In this document: in pieces, positions 18,355-27,800 of the stretch
Layout of the letters: each line of letters starts with the position of its first letter
Numbering within the stretch: the first letter of the stretch is position 1
NCBI GenBank assembly: GCA_913055615.1
Contig: CAJXKK010000021.1
Span: forward strand, 1-45,051
Length of the DNA: 45,051 nucleotides
From: an uncultured Ectothiorhodospiraceae bacterium
GTDB taxonomy: Bacteria; Pseudomonadota; Gammaproteobacteria; XJ16; Halofilaceae
Direction of reading: 5' to 3'
Position numbers and translations under genes: made by a program
Notes under the pieces: generated by a model
What the model was told of the DNA's origin: nothing
Seen by the model: only the letters and a program-made list of their open reading frames with translations
Databases searched by the model: none

Positions 18355-19572
18355 CTGAGCGCCTTCGAATACACGGCACTCGACCCCGACGGCCGCGAGT
18401 CGCGGGGCATCCTGGAGGGCGATACCGCGCGCCAGGTGCGCCAGCAACTGCGCGATCAGGGCCTGTCACCGCTATCGGTCACGGAGGCCCGCGAGCGGGA
18501 TCAGCGCGGCGGCGGTACGGCGATCGGTCCACGGCGCGGCATCAGCGGCGCCGATCTGGCGCTGTTCAGCCGCCAGCTGGCGACGCTCGTGCAGTCGGGC
18601 ATGCCGGTCGAGGAGGCGCTGCGCGCGATCGCGCGTTATTCCGAGAAGGCCCGCCTGCAGAAACTGGTGCTGGCGGTGCGGGCGCGGGTCGTCGAGGGCC
18701 ACAGCCTCGCCGCCGGATTCGCCGAGTTCCCGCGCACGTTCCCCGAGATCTACGTCGCCACGGTGCGCGCGGGCGAGCAATCCGGCCGCCTCGGGGGCGT
18801 GCTGGAAAGGCTGGCTGACTACACGGAAGAGCGCCAGGACACCCGCGGCTCGGTCACCGCGGCACTGGCCTACCCGATTATCCTGACGGTCGCCGCGCTG
18901 GCCATCGTCATCGCCCTGCTGGCGTATGTCGTGCCCCAGGTCGTGGGCGTATTCGACACCCTGGACGCGGAACTGCCGCTGCTCACTCAGGGCCTGCTCG
19001 CCCTGAGCGGTTTCCTGCGCGACTGGGGTCCGCTGACGCTGCTGATCCTGATCGGCGCCGTGATCGGCTTCCGCCTGGCGCTGCGCAGCCCGGGGTTCCG
19101 GTACCGATTCCACGCCCTGATGCTGCGCGCCCCGGTGATCGGCCGGCTGCTGCGCGACGCCGATACCGGCCGCTTCGCCCGCACGCTCTCGATCCTCGCC
19201 AGCAGTGGCGTCCCCGTGCTCGAGGCCCTGTCGATCGCATCCACGGTCATCGGCAACCGGCCGCTGCGCCACGCCGTCGAGCGGGCGGCGGCGCAGGTGC
19301 GCGAAGGCGCCGCCCTGAGCCGATCGCTAGAGACCAGCGGGCGCTTCCCGCCGATGTTCCTGCACCTGATCGCCATCGGCGAGGAGTCCGGCCAGCTGGA
19401 CTCGATGCTGCACCGGGCCGCCGACTATCAGGAACGGGCCACGAAGACCACGATTTCCCTGCTGGTCAACATCTTCGAGCCGGTGCTGATCCTCGTGATG
19501 GGCGTGGTCGTGCTGCTGATCGTCCTCGCGATCCTGTTGCCCATCTTCGAACTCAACCAGCTGGTAGGGTGA
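18355..19572 (+). CDS. gspF: Type II secretion system inner membrane protein GspF (CTG start)
   Basis: 405 residues when read from a CTG at 18355. The N-terminus then reads SAFEYTALDPDGRESRGILEGDTARQVRQQLR, the standard GspF start, and the gspE stop is in frame three codons upstream, so no ATG or GTG could supply this region. GGAG lies 9 bases before the CTG. The rest has two GspF domains (ALFSRQLATLVQSGMPVEEAL; GRFARTLSILASSGVPVLEAL) and three membrane helices. The first ATG/GTG alternative (18436) would delete the N-terminal 27 residues. Confidence 0.93.
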   Translation: MSAFEYTALDPDGRESRGILEGDTARQVRQQLRDQGLSPLSVTEARERDQRGGGTAIGPRRGISGADLALFSRQLATLVQSGMPVEEALRAIARYSEKARLQKLVLAVRARVVEGHSLAAGFAEFPRTFPEIYVATVRAGEQSGRLGGVLERLADYTEERQDTRGSVTAALAYPIILTVAALAIVIALLAYVVPQVVGVFDTLDAELPLLTQGLLALSGFLRDWGPLTLLILIGAVIGFRLALRSPGFRYRFHALMLRAPVIGRLLRDADTGRFARTLSILASSGVPVLEALSIASTVIGNRPLRHAVERAAAQVREGAALSRSLETSGRFPPMFLHLIAIGEESGQLDSMLHRAADYQERATKTTISLLVNIFEPVLILVMGVVVLLIVLAILLPIFELNQLVG

Positions 19573-19651
19573 AGCATCGACCGCTTCCGCGCCGAACCGG
19601 CAACAGGCGGGTTCATGTGTGGTTGTGTGGCAGGCGTCTGTTAAAACCGCT

Positions 19652-19834
19652 CTCTCGCGGAGGCGCGGAGGGCGCAAAGAGGGCGAAATTCGTGAAAAGG
19701 CGGCATCCGGTACTGGACCTTGAATGGCCGCGCTCCTTATCGATCGTGCAGGCGGCGCTCTTCCGCCGGACTCGCCCTTAATTTACCTCCTTTGCTTTTC
19801 TCTGCGCTCTCCGCGGCTCTGCGAGATCCGCATT
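19652..19834. repeat. Imperfect inverted repeat in 455-bp intergenic region
   Basis: Bases 19652-19690 (CGCGGAGG...GCGCAAAGAGG) and 19789-19834 (CTCTGCGCTCTCCGCGGCTCTGCGAGA region) are imperfectly complementary over about 38 bp. The type, GC- and AG-rich arms about 100 bp apart, is a common intergenic repeat in gammaproteobacteria. I see no gene between gspF and the 104-residue ORF at 20028. Confidence 0.5.
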
Positions 19835-20027
19835 AAAAAACACATCAGGCGCCGACCCAGTGAATCCGTGCAGGGTCCCCGGATTCCGGCGTAAAAACAG
19901 TGACCTGGCGGCTACGGACCACGGGGGGCACGGTAATCCGGCGGGAATCAGGGGTTGCACCGGCGGGTTGCCGCCCTAACATGAAGGTAAGGACACAAGG
20001 CGCACGGCGCCGATGGAGTGATGCGTA

Positions 20028-20342
20028 ATGAACGATATCGAAGGCGGTACCGTCACGGTGGGTGTGCAGGTGCGGGACGACGTGGTCCTGATCTTCGACC
20101 AGGATGACGGCGGTCCCTCCGTCAGCCGCGCGATCGATTCGGTGCTCGCGTCGATCTACGAACAGAACCCGGACGCCCCCCGGGTGGTGCTGTTTTGCGA
20201 CACCGAGGGCGTCTACGACGGCGTTTCGGTCGACGACGAGGGGCAGTTCCAGAACTTCTACCCCATCCGCACGACCGACGCCGATCACGCGATCGAGGTC
20301 GCGCGCGCCTTCATTGTCGAAGCCCCGGCGCGCTTCCACTGA
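20028..20342 (+). CDS. Hypothetical protein, 104 residues
   Basis: Not recognised. The ORF has GGAGTGATGCGTA before its ATG, balanced composition and a strongly acidic character ([37 protein letters not shown]), with no membrane segment. It ends 16 bp before the aldo-keto reductase, so the two may share a message. Real coding is likely from the codon pattern and ribosome binding site, but no function can be given. Confidence 0.7.
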   Translation: MNDIEGGTVTVGVQVRDDVVLIFDQDDGGPSVSRAIDSVLASIYEQNPDAPRVVLFCDTEGVYDGVSVDDEGQFQNFYPIRTTDADHAIEVARAFIVEAPARFH

Positions 20343-20358
20343 CCCGCGAGGGGCCGGT

Positions 20359-21348
<990 letters not shown>

Positions 21349-21390
21349 GCCTGCACCCGGGCGACCGATCACAAAACCCCCTTCCTCCCT

Positions 21391-21396
21391 TATAAT
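21391..21396 (+). promoter_or_regulatory. -10 element upstream of thrC
   Basis: A perfect TATAAT lies about 110 bp upstream of the chosen thrC start, in the intergenic region after the aldo-keto reductase. No good -35 is visible. Confidence 0.45.
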
Positions 21397-21504
21397 CGCG
21401 CCACCGCAGCCTGCCCGTATACGGCCCCGAGCGTCCGGGCGATCACGCGCCAGCGCCACGGTTGCCATTACCCCTCAGCGTAGAACATGACCGGAGCGCA
21501 GGAC

Positions 21505-22887
21505 ATGGAATATCGCAGTACGCGCGGTGACGCCACCACCCACGGCTTCGCCTCCACCCTGCTTGCCGGCCTCGCGCCCGACGGCGGCCTGTTCGTGCCC
21601 GAACGGATCGAGCCGCTCGCGGAGGGGACGCTGTCGGGCTTCGTCGGCGCCGATTACGCCACGCTCGCACGCGAACTGATCTCGCTGTTCGCCGCACCCG
21701 ACATTGAATCCGCTTCGGTCGCCGACAGTGTCGAGCGGGCACTCGCTGCGTTCAGTCATCCCGCGATCGCGCCGCACCGCCAACTCGATCAGGACCGTTG
21801 GCTGCTCGAGCTGTTCCACGGACCGACGCTGGCCTTCAAGGACTACGCCCTGCAGTTCGTCGGCGAGCTGATCGAACAGCAACTCAAGCGCGAGGACCGG
21901 CACGCCACGGTGATCTGCGCGACCTCGGGCGATACGGGCGCCGCCGCCGCGGCCGCGTTCGCCGGGCGCGAGAACATCTCGGTGGTTGTGCTGCACCCGG
22001 CAGGTCGGGTCTCCGAGGTCCAGCGCCGACAGATGACCACCCTGCCCCACGACAATGTCGCCAACTTCGCGATCGACGGCGATTTCGACGATTGCCAGGC
22101 CATGGTCAAGGCGCTGTTCGTCGACCCGCAGGCGGCGGCGCTCAACCTGACGGCGGTCAATTCGATCAATTGGGCGCGCATCACCTGCCAGGTGGCGTAC
22201 TACGCCTGGTCGTCGCTGCGCCTCGGTGGCGGCGGACCTGTCAATTACATCGTCCCGACCGGCAACTTCGGCAATATCCTCGCCGCTGATGTAGCCCGCC
22301 GGCTCGGCTTCCCCGTCGGCCGGCTGGTACTGTCCTCGAACGACAACGACGTCCTGCCGCGCTTCTTCGAGACCGGCCGCATGGAACGCCGCGAAACACG
22401 ACAGACACTCTCGCCGAGCATGGACATCCAGGTCTCCAGCAATTTCGAGCGCGCCCTCTGGTTCGCCGCGGAAGGCGACACGAAGGCTGTTGCCGAATGG
22501 CAGCGGGCGCTCACCGAGGACCGCGCGTTCGACATCGACGCGGGCACGCTCGCCCGCCTGCGCGATTGCTTCTCCGCGGCGCGCTGCAGCGAGGCCGATG
22601 CGCTGGAGGAAATGGCACGCACCTGGCGCGAGACCGGAGAGATGCTCTGCCCGCACACCGCCACGGCGGCACACGCCGCGCGCACGCTGAACCTCGAGGG
22701 CCCGGTCGTGGTCGCCGCGACCGCCCACCCGGCCAAGTTCCCGGACGCCGTTCGCCAGGCGACCGGACACGAACCGCCGCGACCGGAACTGCTGGAAGCG
22801 GTCATGGAGGCCCCGGAACGCTACCGCCACCACCCGGCGGACGCGGATGCGTTGCGCGATCTGCTGCTTGCCGAAATCCGGGCCTGA
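21505..22887 (+). CDS. thrC: Threonine synthase
   Basis: 460 residues. It begins MEYRSTRGDATTHGFASTLLAGLAPDGGLFVPE and has the PLP-lysine segment FHGPTLAFKDYALQFVG, ICATSGDTGAAAAAAF, and the phosphate-binding TGNFGNILAA. It converts phosphohomoserine to threonine. The ATG at 21505 gives the family-standard N-terminus and follows GGAGCGCAGGAC; an ATG at 21487 would add six residues. It is the last chromosomal gene before the inserted element. Confidence 0.96.
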   Translation: MEYRSTRGDATTHGFASTLLAGLAPDGGLFVPERIEPLAEGTLSGFVGADYATLARELISLFAAPDIESASVADSVERALAAFSHPAIAPHRQLDQDRWLLELFHGPTLAFKDYALQFVGELIEQQLKREDRHATVICATSGDTGAAAAAAFAGRENISVVVLHPAGRVSEVQRRQMTTLPHDNVANFAIDGDFDDCQAMVKALFVDPQAAALNLTAVNSINWARITCQVAYYAWSSLRLGGGGPVNYIVPTGNFGNILAADVARRLGFPVGRLVLSSNDNDVLPRFFETGRMERRETRQTLSPSMDIQVSSNFERALWFAAEGDTKAVAEWQRALTEDRAFDIDAGTLARLRDCFSAARCSEADALEEMARTWRETGEMLCPHTATAAHAARTLNLEGPVVVAATAHPAKFPDAVRQATGHEPPRPELLEAVMEAPERYRHHPADADALRDLLLAEIRA

Positions 22888-22973
22888 ATCAGCCCACGGC
22901 CGACCAGGGCCAGGATGCGGATACGCGTGTTTCAGGGTCCTACCCAATGCGCGTGAGGCGGGAGCAGGACTTG

Positions 22974-23134
22974 GTAGGAGCGGGCTTGCCCGCGAACCGT
23001 TTCCCGCAGCCACAGGGGGCCGGGCAGTCGAAACGGTACGGCTGCGGTTGGGCGCCATCGATACACGAATGAAAGCTGCGAGCCGGAGCGGTGATCGTCG
23101 GCGAAGAGCGGTTCGCGGGCAAGCCCGCTCCTAC
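22974..23134. repeat. REP-type inverted pair just outside the element
   Basis: Copies at 22974-22998 and 23110-23134 are exact reverse complements of each other over 25 bp, with core GCGGGCTTGCCCGC, flanked by GTAGGA on one side and GAACC on the other. They belong to the same family as 12742-12811. Their presence marks this stretch as chromosomal, placing the element's left boundary to the right of 23134. Confidence 0.85.
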
Positions 23135-23219
23135 AGTCGTGGTTTTCGGCCTGGCGACTACCGCGCCGCGTGGTCCCGACACGGTATTGCGTCATCAAGA
23201 GGTGTCTTGACGAACGGTC

Positions 23220-23377
23220 TGACGTTTGAATCGATTCTTTGCCGCCGTTACAAGCATAATTTTTCCGCTGTAGACGGCTTATCCCCAGCTAACGAGGTCT
23301 ATCCCCCCCCTGGTACGGGCCGGTTACAACCATAAATTTGCCGAATATTCAGCGTACAACCATAAAGCTTCCGCGCG
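23220..23377. repeat. Left transposon end with four TnsB-type sites
   Basis: Motif copies, all reading left to right: a degenerate terminal one at 23224-23245, then starting at 23248 (TTACAAGCATAA), 23324 (TTACAACCATAA) and 23354 (GTACAACCATAA), each followed by a TnCCG-type stretch. The spacing (about 24, 76 and 30 bp) resembles Tn7's loosely spaced left end. Confidence 0.75.
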
Positions 23378-23695
23378 AATAGGCCATTGATTATAAAGCG
23401 TTCTCTGCGGCCTGGCGGCCGACTAGCGGGTAGTCGGCGCCGGCCGCCTGGCATATCGCGGAGTTATTACCGGTTCACGCGCGCGCCGCTTCGCGGCACA
23501 ACCACTAAAACCGAGACGGAGCCTGCCGCCGATACCCGTGACCCCGAAATCATCAACTGACGATCAGGGGACAGCTCGAAGTGATGGAAAGCGGACAACT
23601 GAACCCGGCGCCGACAGCGCAGGCCAGTAACTACCTTGCTGGCCCTTCTAGACCGGGCCTATACGGCCGCGCCTTCGGCGGCGTGCACCGGGGAC
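23378..23695. other. Non-coding stretch inside left end
   Basis: No gene seen. It holds a perfect 8-bp stem palindrome, GCCGACTA at 23418-23425 and its complement at 23431-23438, inside a larger GC-rich inverted arrangement (CCTGGCGG ... CCGCCTGG), and a further GC-rich hairpin near 23668-23685, just past the 3' end of kwaB. Confidence 0.4.
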
Positions 23696-24604
23696 TTACG
23701 GGTTGACCTTTTGTCGCCCTGTCGCGCGATACGGCACAGGGCCCGTTTCTGTCAGATCCAGTTGGTATCGGCGAGCGTCCAGAATCTCCAAAAGCTTGGC
23801 CTCGTCCTGCCGTCGGCATTGCAACCTTCCATCAATTTCCTTAAGAACCAGGCCGTGATGCTCCGCGAGCTCTTCGACCCGATCTTGTCGGATTTGTTCT
23901 AGGTCGTTTCGCGTGGCGATCGAGGCGGCCATTCTGGCCATCTTCGGATGTTTGGCGATATCTTCTTGAATCCGGCTGAAATCCACGAAGGCCACCTTTT
24001 GATGGATTTCCTGCACCTTGTTTGCCGCGGCCCCAGCGACATGCTCCACGATATTTGCCAAATACTCTACCGACCTAACCTTCAGCATGAATATGTGCTT
24101 ATCCGTGATTATGGCATCGAACTCACGGTCCAGCTTGAGGACATCTTCCTCGACCATGCGCAAGGAGTCATCTGCGAGACGCATCAGCTTATTACGGGCC
24201 GCGAGCGTACCCTTGAGTTGTGTACCCTTTTTAATGCCCACTGCCTTCCGGCCCTGGCTGTCGTAAAATACACCGAAATAATAATCGATGTCGTGCGCGC
24301 GCTGTTGCGCATTTGCCATATCGCTGAACTCGCCCGCATCGAAGATCGCGGACAACTCCGTTAGATAGTCGGTATCACGCGGCGCGTACACCGGTCTCCG
24401 ATCACCGTAATCCTCAGAAATGTCGTGCAGTTCCCAATCGCCATCGAGTTGCTCGAACGCGGCCACTGTCGCGCCGATCACATCCTTTAGGGCATTTTTA
24501 ATCTGGGCATCTGTAGCCACAAAATACCGTTTCCCGCTGCTCCGGAGTGCCACGGCGAAGTTCACATCTTGAATGTTCCGGAGATCGAATTCGTCTTCAA
24601 TCAT
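23696..24604 (-). CDS. kwaB: Kiwa anti-phage protein KwaB (DUF4868)
   Basis: 302 residues. It has the DUF4868 pattern: YYFGVFYDSQGRKAVGIKKGTQLKGTLAAR, LKLDREFDAIITDKHIFMLKVRSVEYL and FVDFSRIQEDIAKHPKMARMAASIATR. KwaB is the DNA-binding partner in the Kiwa defence system and acts with the membrane protein KwaA. The start overlaps the end of the upstream four-helix membrane protein gene by 8 bp, the arrangement expected for kwaA-kwaB. Recognition is by family pattern and context, not by a search. Confidence 0.82.
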   Translation of the reverse strand: MIEDEFDLRNIQDVNFAVALRSSGKRYFVATDAQIKNALKDVIGATVAAFEQLDGDWELHDISEDYGDRRPVYAPRDTDYLTELSAIFDAGEFSDMANAQQRAHDIDYYFGVFYDSQGRKAVGIKKGTQLKGTLAARNKLMRLADDSLRMVEEDVLKLDREFDAIITDKHIFMLKVRSVEYLANIVEHVAGAAANKVQEIHQKVAFVDFSRIQEDIAKHPKMARMAASIATRNDLEQIRQDRVEELAEHHGLVLKEIDGRLQCRRQDEAKLLEILDARRYQLDLTETGPVPYRATGRQKVNP

Positions 24605-25175
24605 CTGTCACCTGATCCACTAGAACGTTCCCGCCGAGACGCCACCCTTTGAGAGATGCCCCCGACTCCAGATGGTGACGCTTCGAGAGAACAGCGTAAG
24701 TGACTAGACGGGGCCTACCTCCTGCGGCTTGTGTTCCCGAAACTGCTTCCACAGTAAAAATTCTGTACCCGCACATAGCGAAAAACAAATTCATATAATG
24801 AAGGCGCATATGCCAGAAAAGGAACAACACAAATAGAAGTGCCATGAATATCGCGAGTAGATCTCGATATCCACCCAGATTCGCATCAAAAAGCGGGATG
24901 AGCATTGCAAACAGATAGGTCAACAAGTGTTCTCTCTGGTCCTTGGCCGAATGGATTGTGATCGTTTTATAGTTTTTTTGCTGTTTAGCCCGCCGGAAAA
25001 ACATCCATAGCAGGATCGTGGGCAATAGGAAAATTGCGATGCACGCCGGCACCCAGACCTTGTCCGGAATCGCCTCCACTCCCCTGATAGCCCAAAGGAG
25101 GAACACTGGACTTAAACTGGACCAAACGAGAAGAAACCGGACGCCACCCAGGCCTTCTTCAACTTTGTTCGTCAT
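24597..25175 (-). CDS. kwaA: Kiwa anti-phage membrane protein KwaA
   Basis: 192 residues with four hydrophobic segments: about 13-34 (FLLVWSSLSPVFLLWAIRGV), 41-61 (ACIAIFLLPTILLWMFF), 84-100 (HLLTYLFAMLIPLF) and 107-137 (LLAIFMALLFVLFLFW and following). The soluble C-terminal part follows. KwaA is an inner membrane sensor in Kiwa. Composition is less GC-rich than the chromosome, consistent with acquired cargo. The call rests on size, topology and the overlapping kwaB. Confidence 0.78.
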   Translation of the reverse strand: MTNKVEEGLGGVRFLLVWSSLSPVFLLWAIRGVEAIPDKVWVPACIAIFLLPTILLWMFFRRAKQQKNYKTITIHSAKDQREHLLTYLFAMLIPLFDANLGGYRDLLAIFMALLFVLFLFWHMRLHYMNLFFAMCGYRIFTVEAVSGTQAAGGRPRLVTYAVLSKRHHLESGASLKGWRLGGNVLVDQVTDD

Positions 25176-25213
25176 GACGTCCCTTGTGCTCTCGTTTCTT
25201 TATGCTTTCCTGA

Positions 25214-25231
25214 GCGCCCTTCTAAGGGCGC
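25214..25231. promoter_or_regulatory. Perfect palindrome between kwaA and the Xre-ImmA gene
   Basis: GCGCCCTT CT AAGGGCGC, 8-bp perfect arms, lies 38 bp upstream of the kwaA start. No T-run follows on either strand, so it looks more like an operator for Kiwa than an intrinsic terminator. Confidence 0.4.
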
Positions 25232-25304
25232 ATCAGCCCCACCTTTATCAACAATGAGACGATCGGTCACGCGCTTCTCTGCAGGAACGGGATCGGCGTT
25301 CCGC

Positions 25305-26378
25305 TTACTTCACTATTCGAAGAGTTGGCCGGGATCTATCTTGACGGGAATTTTGTGCTTCGCCGAGCAAACCGTCCACAAGCGCCGAAATCTCGTCCGT
25401 AGGCAGGCTTAGCTCTTTTGCTACATGATCTCTAGAAAGTCCGTCTTTCCAAAGAGACTCAAAAACCTTTCTCCATACTGCCGACTCCTCTCGCTCTATC
25501 GGGTTCGGCTCGTTTTTTCGGTATCCGCGCTGGCTCATCTGTTTACAAAGTTCCCTGTAATGCCAATCCGATATCACACCGGCCTCGTATGCTGTCCGCG
25601 CAAGCGCGGTAACCGAGACACGCCAACGCTTTTTGCCAGAGATCAATTGCTCTACGGAGCGTACACGCGGCATGTTGGATACGAAGTCGTCTCGAGGCAC
25701 TAAGAAGCACGACGCAAATTGGTCCGCCTCTCGCTCGACTTCGCGACCAATGGTTCCACCGTGCACGTGCATCACTAGATGCCCGAGTTCGTGCGCGGCA
25801 TCGAAGCGGCTTCGCTCGGCCGATTTAATAGTGTTCAAAAATGCGTATGGTACTTCGCTTCTCCAAAACGAGAAGGCGTCTAAATTTTTATTATCTTCGG
25901 AAAGGGAAAATACCCGGACTCCCTTGGACTCGAGAAGCTTTACCATATGCGGGATCGGCTTGGAGCCGATCCCCCAATGTCGTCGTAAAGCGATTGCTGC
26001 GCTTGCGGGATCTTCATCTCGGAGGTCTAGAAGATCAGGTGCCGGCAAATTAAATCGTGCGGTAACCCACTGATCGAAGAAGTGACCGACTTCACCCGCG
26101 GAAAGAGCCGAGTCGCGCTGCCGGGCCGTTAGAGAAGACAGACTCCGAAAGCTTACTGCTTCCGCCGTAAGCTCCCCACAATCTCCCAGGTAGAAGAAGC
26201 TCAAAGGGAAGGCGAGCACATTAGCGAGCGCGCGCAACGTCTCTTCTTCCGGCTCTTGCGTCTGCCCCTTTTCGATTCTCGTCAGCGTAACCTGCGAAAT
26301 CCCTGCCCGTTCCGCTAGACTCTTCTTGGTTATCTGCCTCCGCTTCCTTGCGAGCTCCAGTCGGCTAGGGCTGAACAT
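25305..26378 (-). CDS. Xre helix-turn-helix fused to ImmA/IrrE metallopeptidase
   Basis: 357 residues. Residues about 5-60 are an Xre HTH (RRQITKKSLAERAGISQVTLTRIEKGQ). The zinc peptidase motif is HELGH at 196-200, with a probable third ligand at Glu217 in EREADQFA. ImmA/IrrE peptidases cleave repressors in response to DNA damage or phage; fused forms may regulate themselves or a neighbour. It starts 8 bp after the unknown 207-residue gene ends, so the two form a pair. Mobile elements often carry such pairs, some acting as toxin-antitoxin or defence modules. The role here is not known. Confidence 0.9.
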   Translation of the reverse strand: MFSPSRLELARKRRQITKKSLAERAGISQVTLTRIEKGQTQEPEEETLRALANVLAFPLSFFYLGDCGELTAEAVSFRSLSSLTARQRDSALSAGEVGHFFDQWVTARFNLPAPDLLDLRDEDPASAAIALRRHWGIGSKPIPHMVKLLESKGVRVFSLSEDNKNLDAFSFWRSEVPYAFLNTIKSAERSRFDAAHELGHLVMHVHGGTIGREVEREADQFASCFLVPRDDFVSNMPRVRSVEQLISGKKRWRVSVTALARTAYEAGVISDWHYRELCKQMSQRGYRKNEPNPIEREESAVWRKVFESLWKDGLSRDHVAKELSLPTDEISALVDGLLGEAQNSRQDRSRPTLRIVK

Positions 26379-26386
26379 TAGTACCT

Positions 26387-27010
26387 CTACTTTTTAGACA
26401 CCGGGACGTCAGCATCGTCGATATCTTCGTATGGTGTTCTGGGACTTGGAACGGCTTCAAAGTTTTCGTTCGCGACGAAAATTCGCTGTGAGAACTCCTC
26501 GAATTGGTCCCCTTCGAATTCGGTTGGGCGTGAGACCTCGACGCGGACGGCGGATTCATCGGCAGCGACGCAAACCACCCACACTGTGGGCGTCCGACCA
26601 TGGGCGCTCACAGCCGAACCGAATAACTCCCCTTGCGCCGCTGCGACCAGCTGACGACACGCAGAGCCCTTTCCGGAGATCGCACGGGGGCTTCGTGTGA
26701 CGTCGCATGCAGCATCAACATTCTGAAACAGGAGCTGGACACCGAGGCCGTCATGGACAGTCGACTCGAGATTCTCAGCGCGAGAAAGGCGCCACCCTTC
26801 GGGCAGGAGACGCATGCGCATCTCTCTAAGGCCAAAATGGTATGACAACCAACCAGGTGCGCTCGCTGCATCGACAGATAGGGCTTCATTTCTTCCCGCA
26901 ACTGCTGCCCTAGCAATTCCGAGGACTGCTTCCCTTGAAAGCCCAATTCCAGCCAGCGCATGCGGAACGTCGTGCTCAGAGTTAATGATCGAGGGAGACG
27001 ATGGATCCAT
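26387..27010 (-). CDS. Unknown protein, partner of Xre-ImmA
   Basis: 207 residues, not recognised. It is soluble, with a moderately acidic C-terminus (TPYEDIDDADVPVSKK) and a central segment LFGSAVSAHGRTPTVWVVCVAADESAVRVEVSRPTEF that looks like a beta-rich fold. It precedes the Xre-ImmA gene by 8 bp on the same strand. A large palindromic operator lies right upstream, and no strong ribosome binding site is visible. It could be the effector of the pair, or the target of the protease. Confidence 0.7.
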   Translation of the reverse strand: MDPSSPSIINSEHDVPHALAGIGLSREAVLGIARAAVAGRNEALSVDAASAPGWLSYHFGLREMRMRLLPEGWRLSRAENLESTVHDGLGVQLLFQNVDAACDVTRSPRAISGKGSACRQLVAAAQGELFGSAVSAHGRTPTVWVVCVAADESAVRVEVSRPTEFEGDQFEEFSQRIFVANENFEAVPSPRTPYEDIDDADVPVSKK

Positions 27011-27022
27011 TGGTCAGTCCAA

Positions 27023-27067
27023 GTGTTAATTTATTCGACCTACATTGTAGGTGCGAAAAATTAACAC
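27023..27067. promoter_or_regulatory. 45-bp palindromic operator upstream of the Xre-ImmA pair
   Basis: Centre at 27045. The inner 15 bp (ACCTACATTGTAGGT, 27038-27052) is a perfect palindrome apart from its odd centre; extending outward, the 22-nt arms match at 18 of 22 positions, ending in GTGTTAATTT on one side and its complement on the other. It sits 13-57 bp before the start of the 207-residue gene and is probably the binding site of the Xre domain encoded by this pair. Confidence 0.65.
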
Positions 27068-27508
27068 CGCAACCCTGAAGCGGGCCCTAATATTCCAGCC
27101 CGGAGCGCCGCCATCCCCGCGGGTTTCCTCACCGAGGACGGACCGAACGGGGAAAAGCGCTGGCAAACCTCCGGCCACCCAGGGCGTCACGGTCTTGCGC
27201 GGCTAGTGAATCATCGTGCCCTCGATTTTACGCTTCGCCCGGCCGGTGGGATTTTCCGGCCAATTCACCGAACCGGGCCGGGCGCGCCCTGTGTACGGTA
27301 TCCAAGGTGGTGAGTGGCCACGGACACCGGTGGACGTACCACGTTCAAAAAATGACCCGGGTGGCCGCGAGCAGAATCCAGAGCCGAACAGCGGCGACGC
27401 CCCCGAAAAACTTCGCGAGCCATGCCCAGGGGGTCGCAGCGAAGCGGCGCGAGGAATAATCCGGTCCTGTGGTTGCGTGCATATTTAGTGAGAGTTATAT
27501 TTTTGGAT
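27068..27508. other. Non-coding stretch before the HTH-ORF-Tus operon
   Basis: About 440 bp with no convincing gene; open frames on both strands have no ribosome binding site or recognisable product. The AT-rich segment 27478-27508 (ATATTTAGTGAGAGTTATAT) probably holds the promoter of the following operon. Confidence 0.4.
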
Positions 27509-27787
27509 ATGGTACAGGACATAGCCAAAGAGAAACTGACCGAACTGCGCAAAAAGCTCGGGCTAACCCAGGCCGAGCTGGGCCAGCTGGTCGGCGCCCA
27601 CACGGTCACCGTAAGCCGGTGGGAGAGCGGTCATGCGGATCCCTCGCCGTACCAGCAGGCGCTACTCGAGGAGTTCGCCCAGGCGGCCCAGAAAGAAGAC
27701 TTCGGCCGCACGATCAAGAACCTGGTCATTGGGGCTGGCATCGCGGCCGCGATTTACACCTTGTTGAAAGCTGCGCGTGAAGGCTGA
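27509..27787 (+). CDS. Xre-family HTH protein with hydrophobic C-terminal helix
   Basis: 92 residues from the ATG at 27509. An HTH (LTELRKKLGLTQAELGQLVGAHTVTVSRWESG) lies at about residues 10-42. The C-terminus ends in a hydrophobic segment, FGRTIKNLVIGAGIAAAIYTLL, that could be a membrane anchor. The start is uncertain: an upstream TTG at 27503 and an open frame back to 27422 exist, and the local ribosome binding site is weak. It is first of three plus-strand genes leading to the Tus homologue and is a likely regulator of that unit. Confidence 0.75.
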   Translation: MVQDIAKEKLTELRKKLGLTQAELGQLVGAHTVTVSRWESGHADPSPYQQALLEEFAQAAQKEDFGRTIKNLVIGAGIAAAIYTLLKAAREG

Positions 27788-27800
27788 GGGGATGCGAACA

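Noticed and set aside
23135-23219. Duplicate of the tRNA-Phe 3' end at the left boundary, as expected for an integrase-type island
   Set aside because: No tRNA-like sequence is present there and no integrase gene was found, so the tRNA is a Tn7-style target rather than a recombination site.
23224-23377. Possible CRISPR array from repeated motif
   Set aside because: Spacing is irregular, copies are few and degenerate, no cas genes are present, and the same motif recurs at the other end of the element in inverted form.
27216-27488. 90-codon open frame in the gap before the HTH gene
   Set aside because: No ribosome binding site, low-complexity Pro/Gly/Arg composition and no recognisable pattern.
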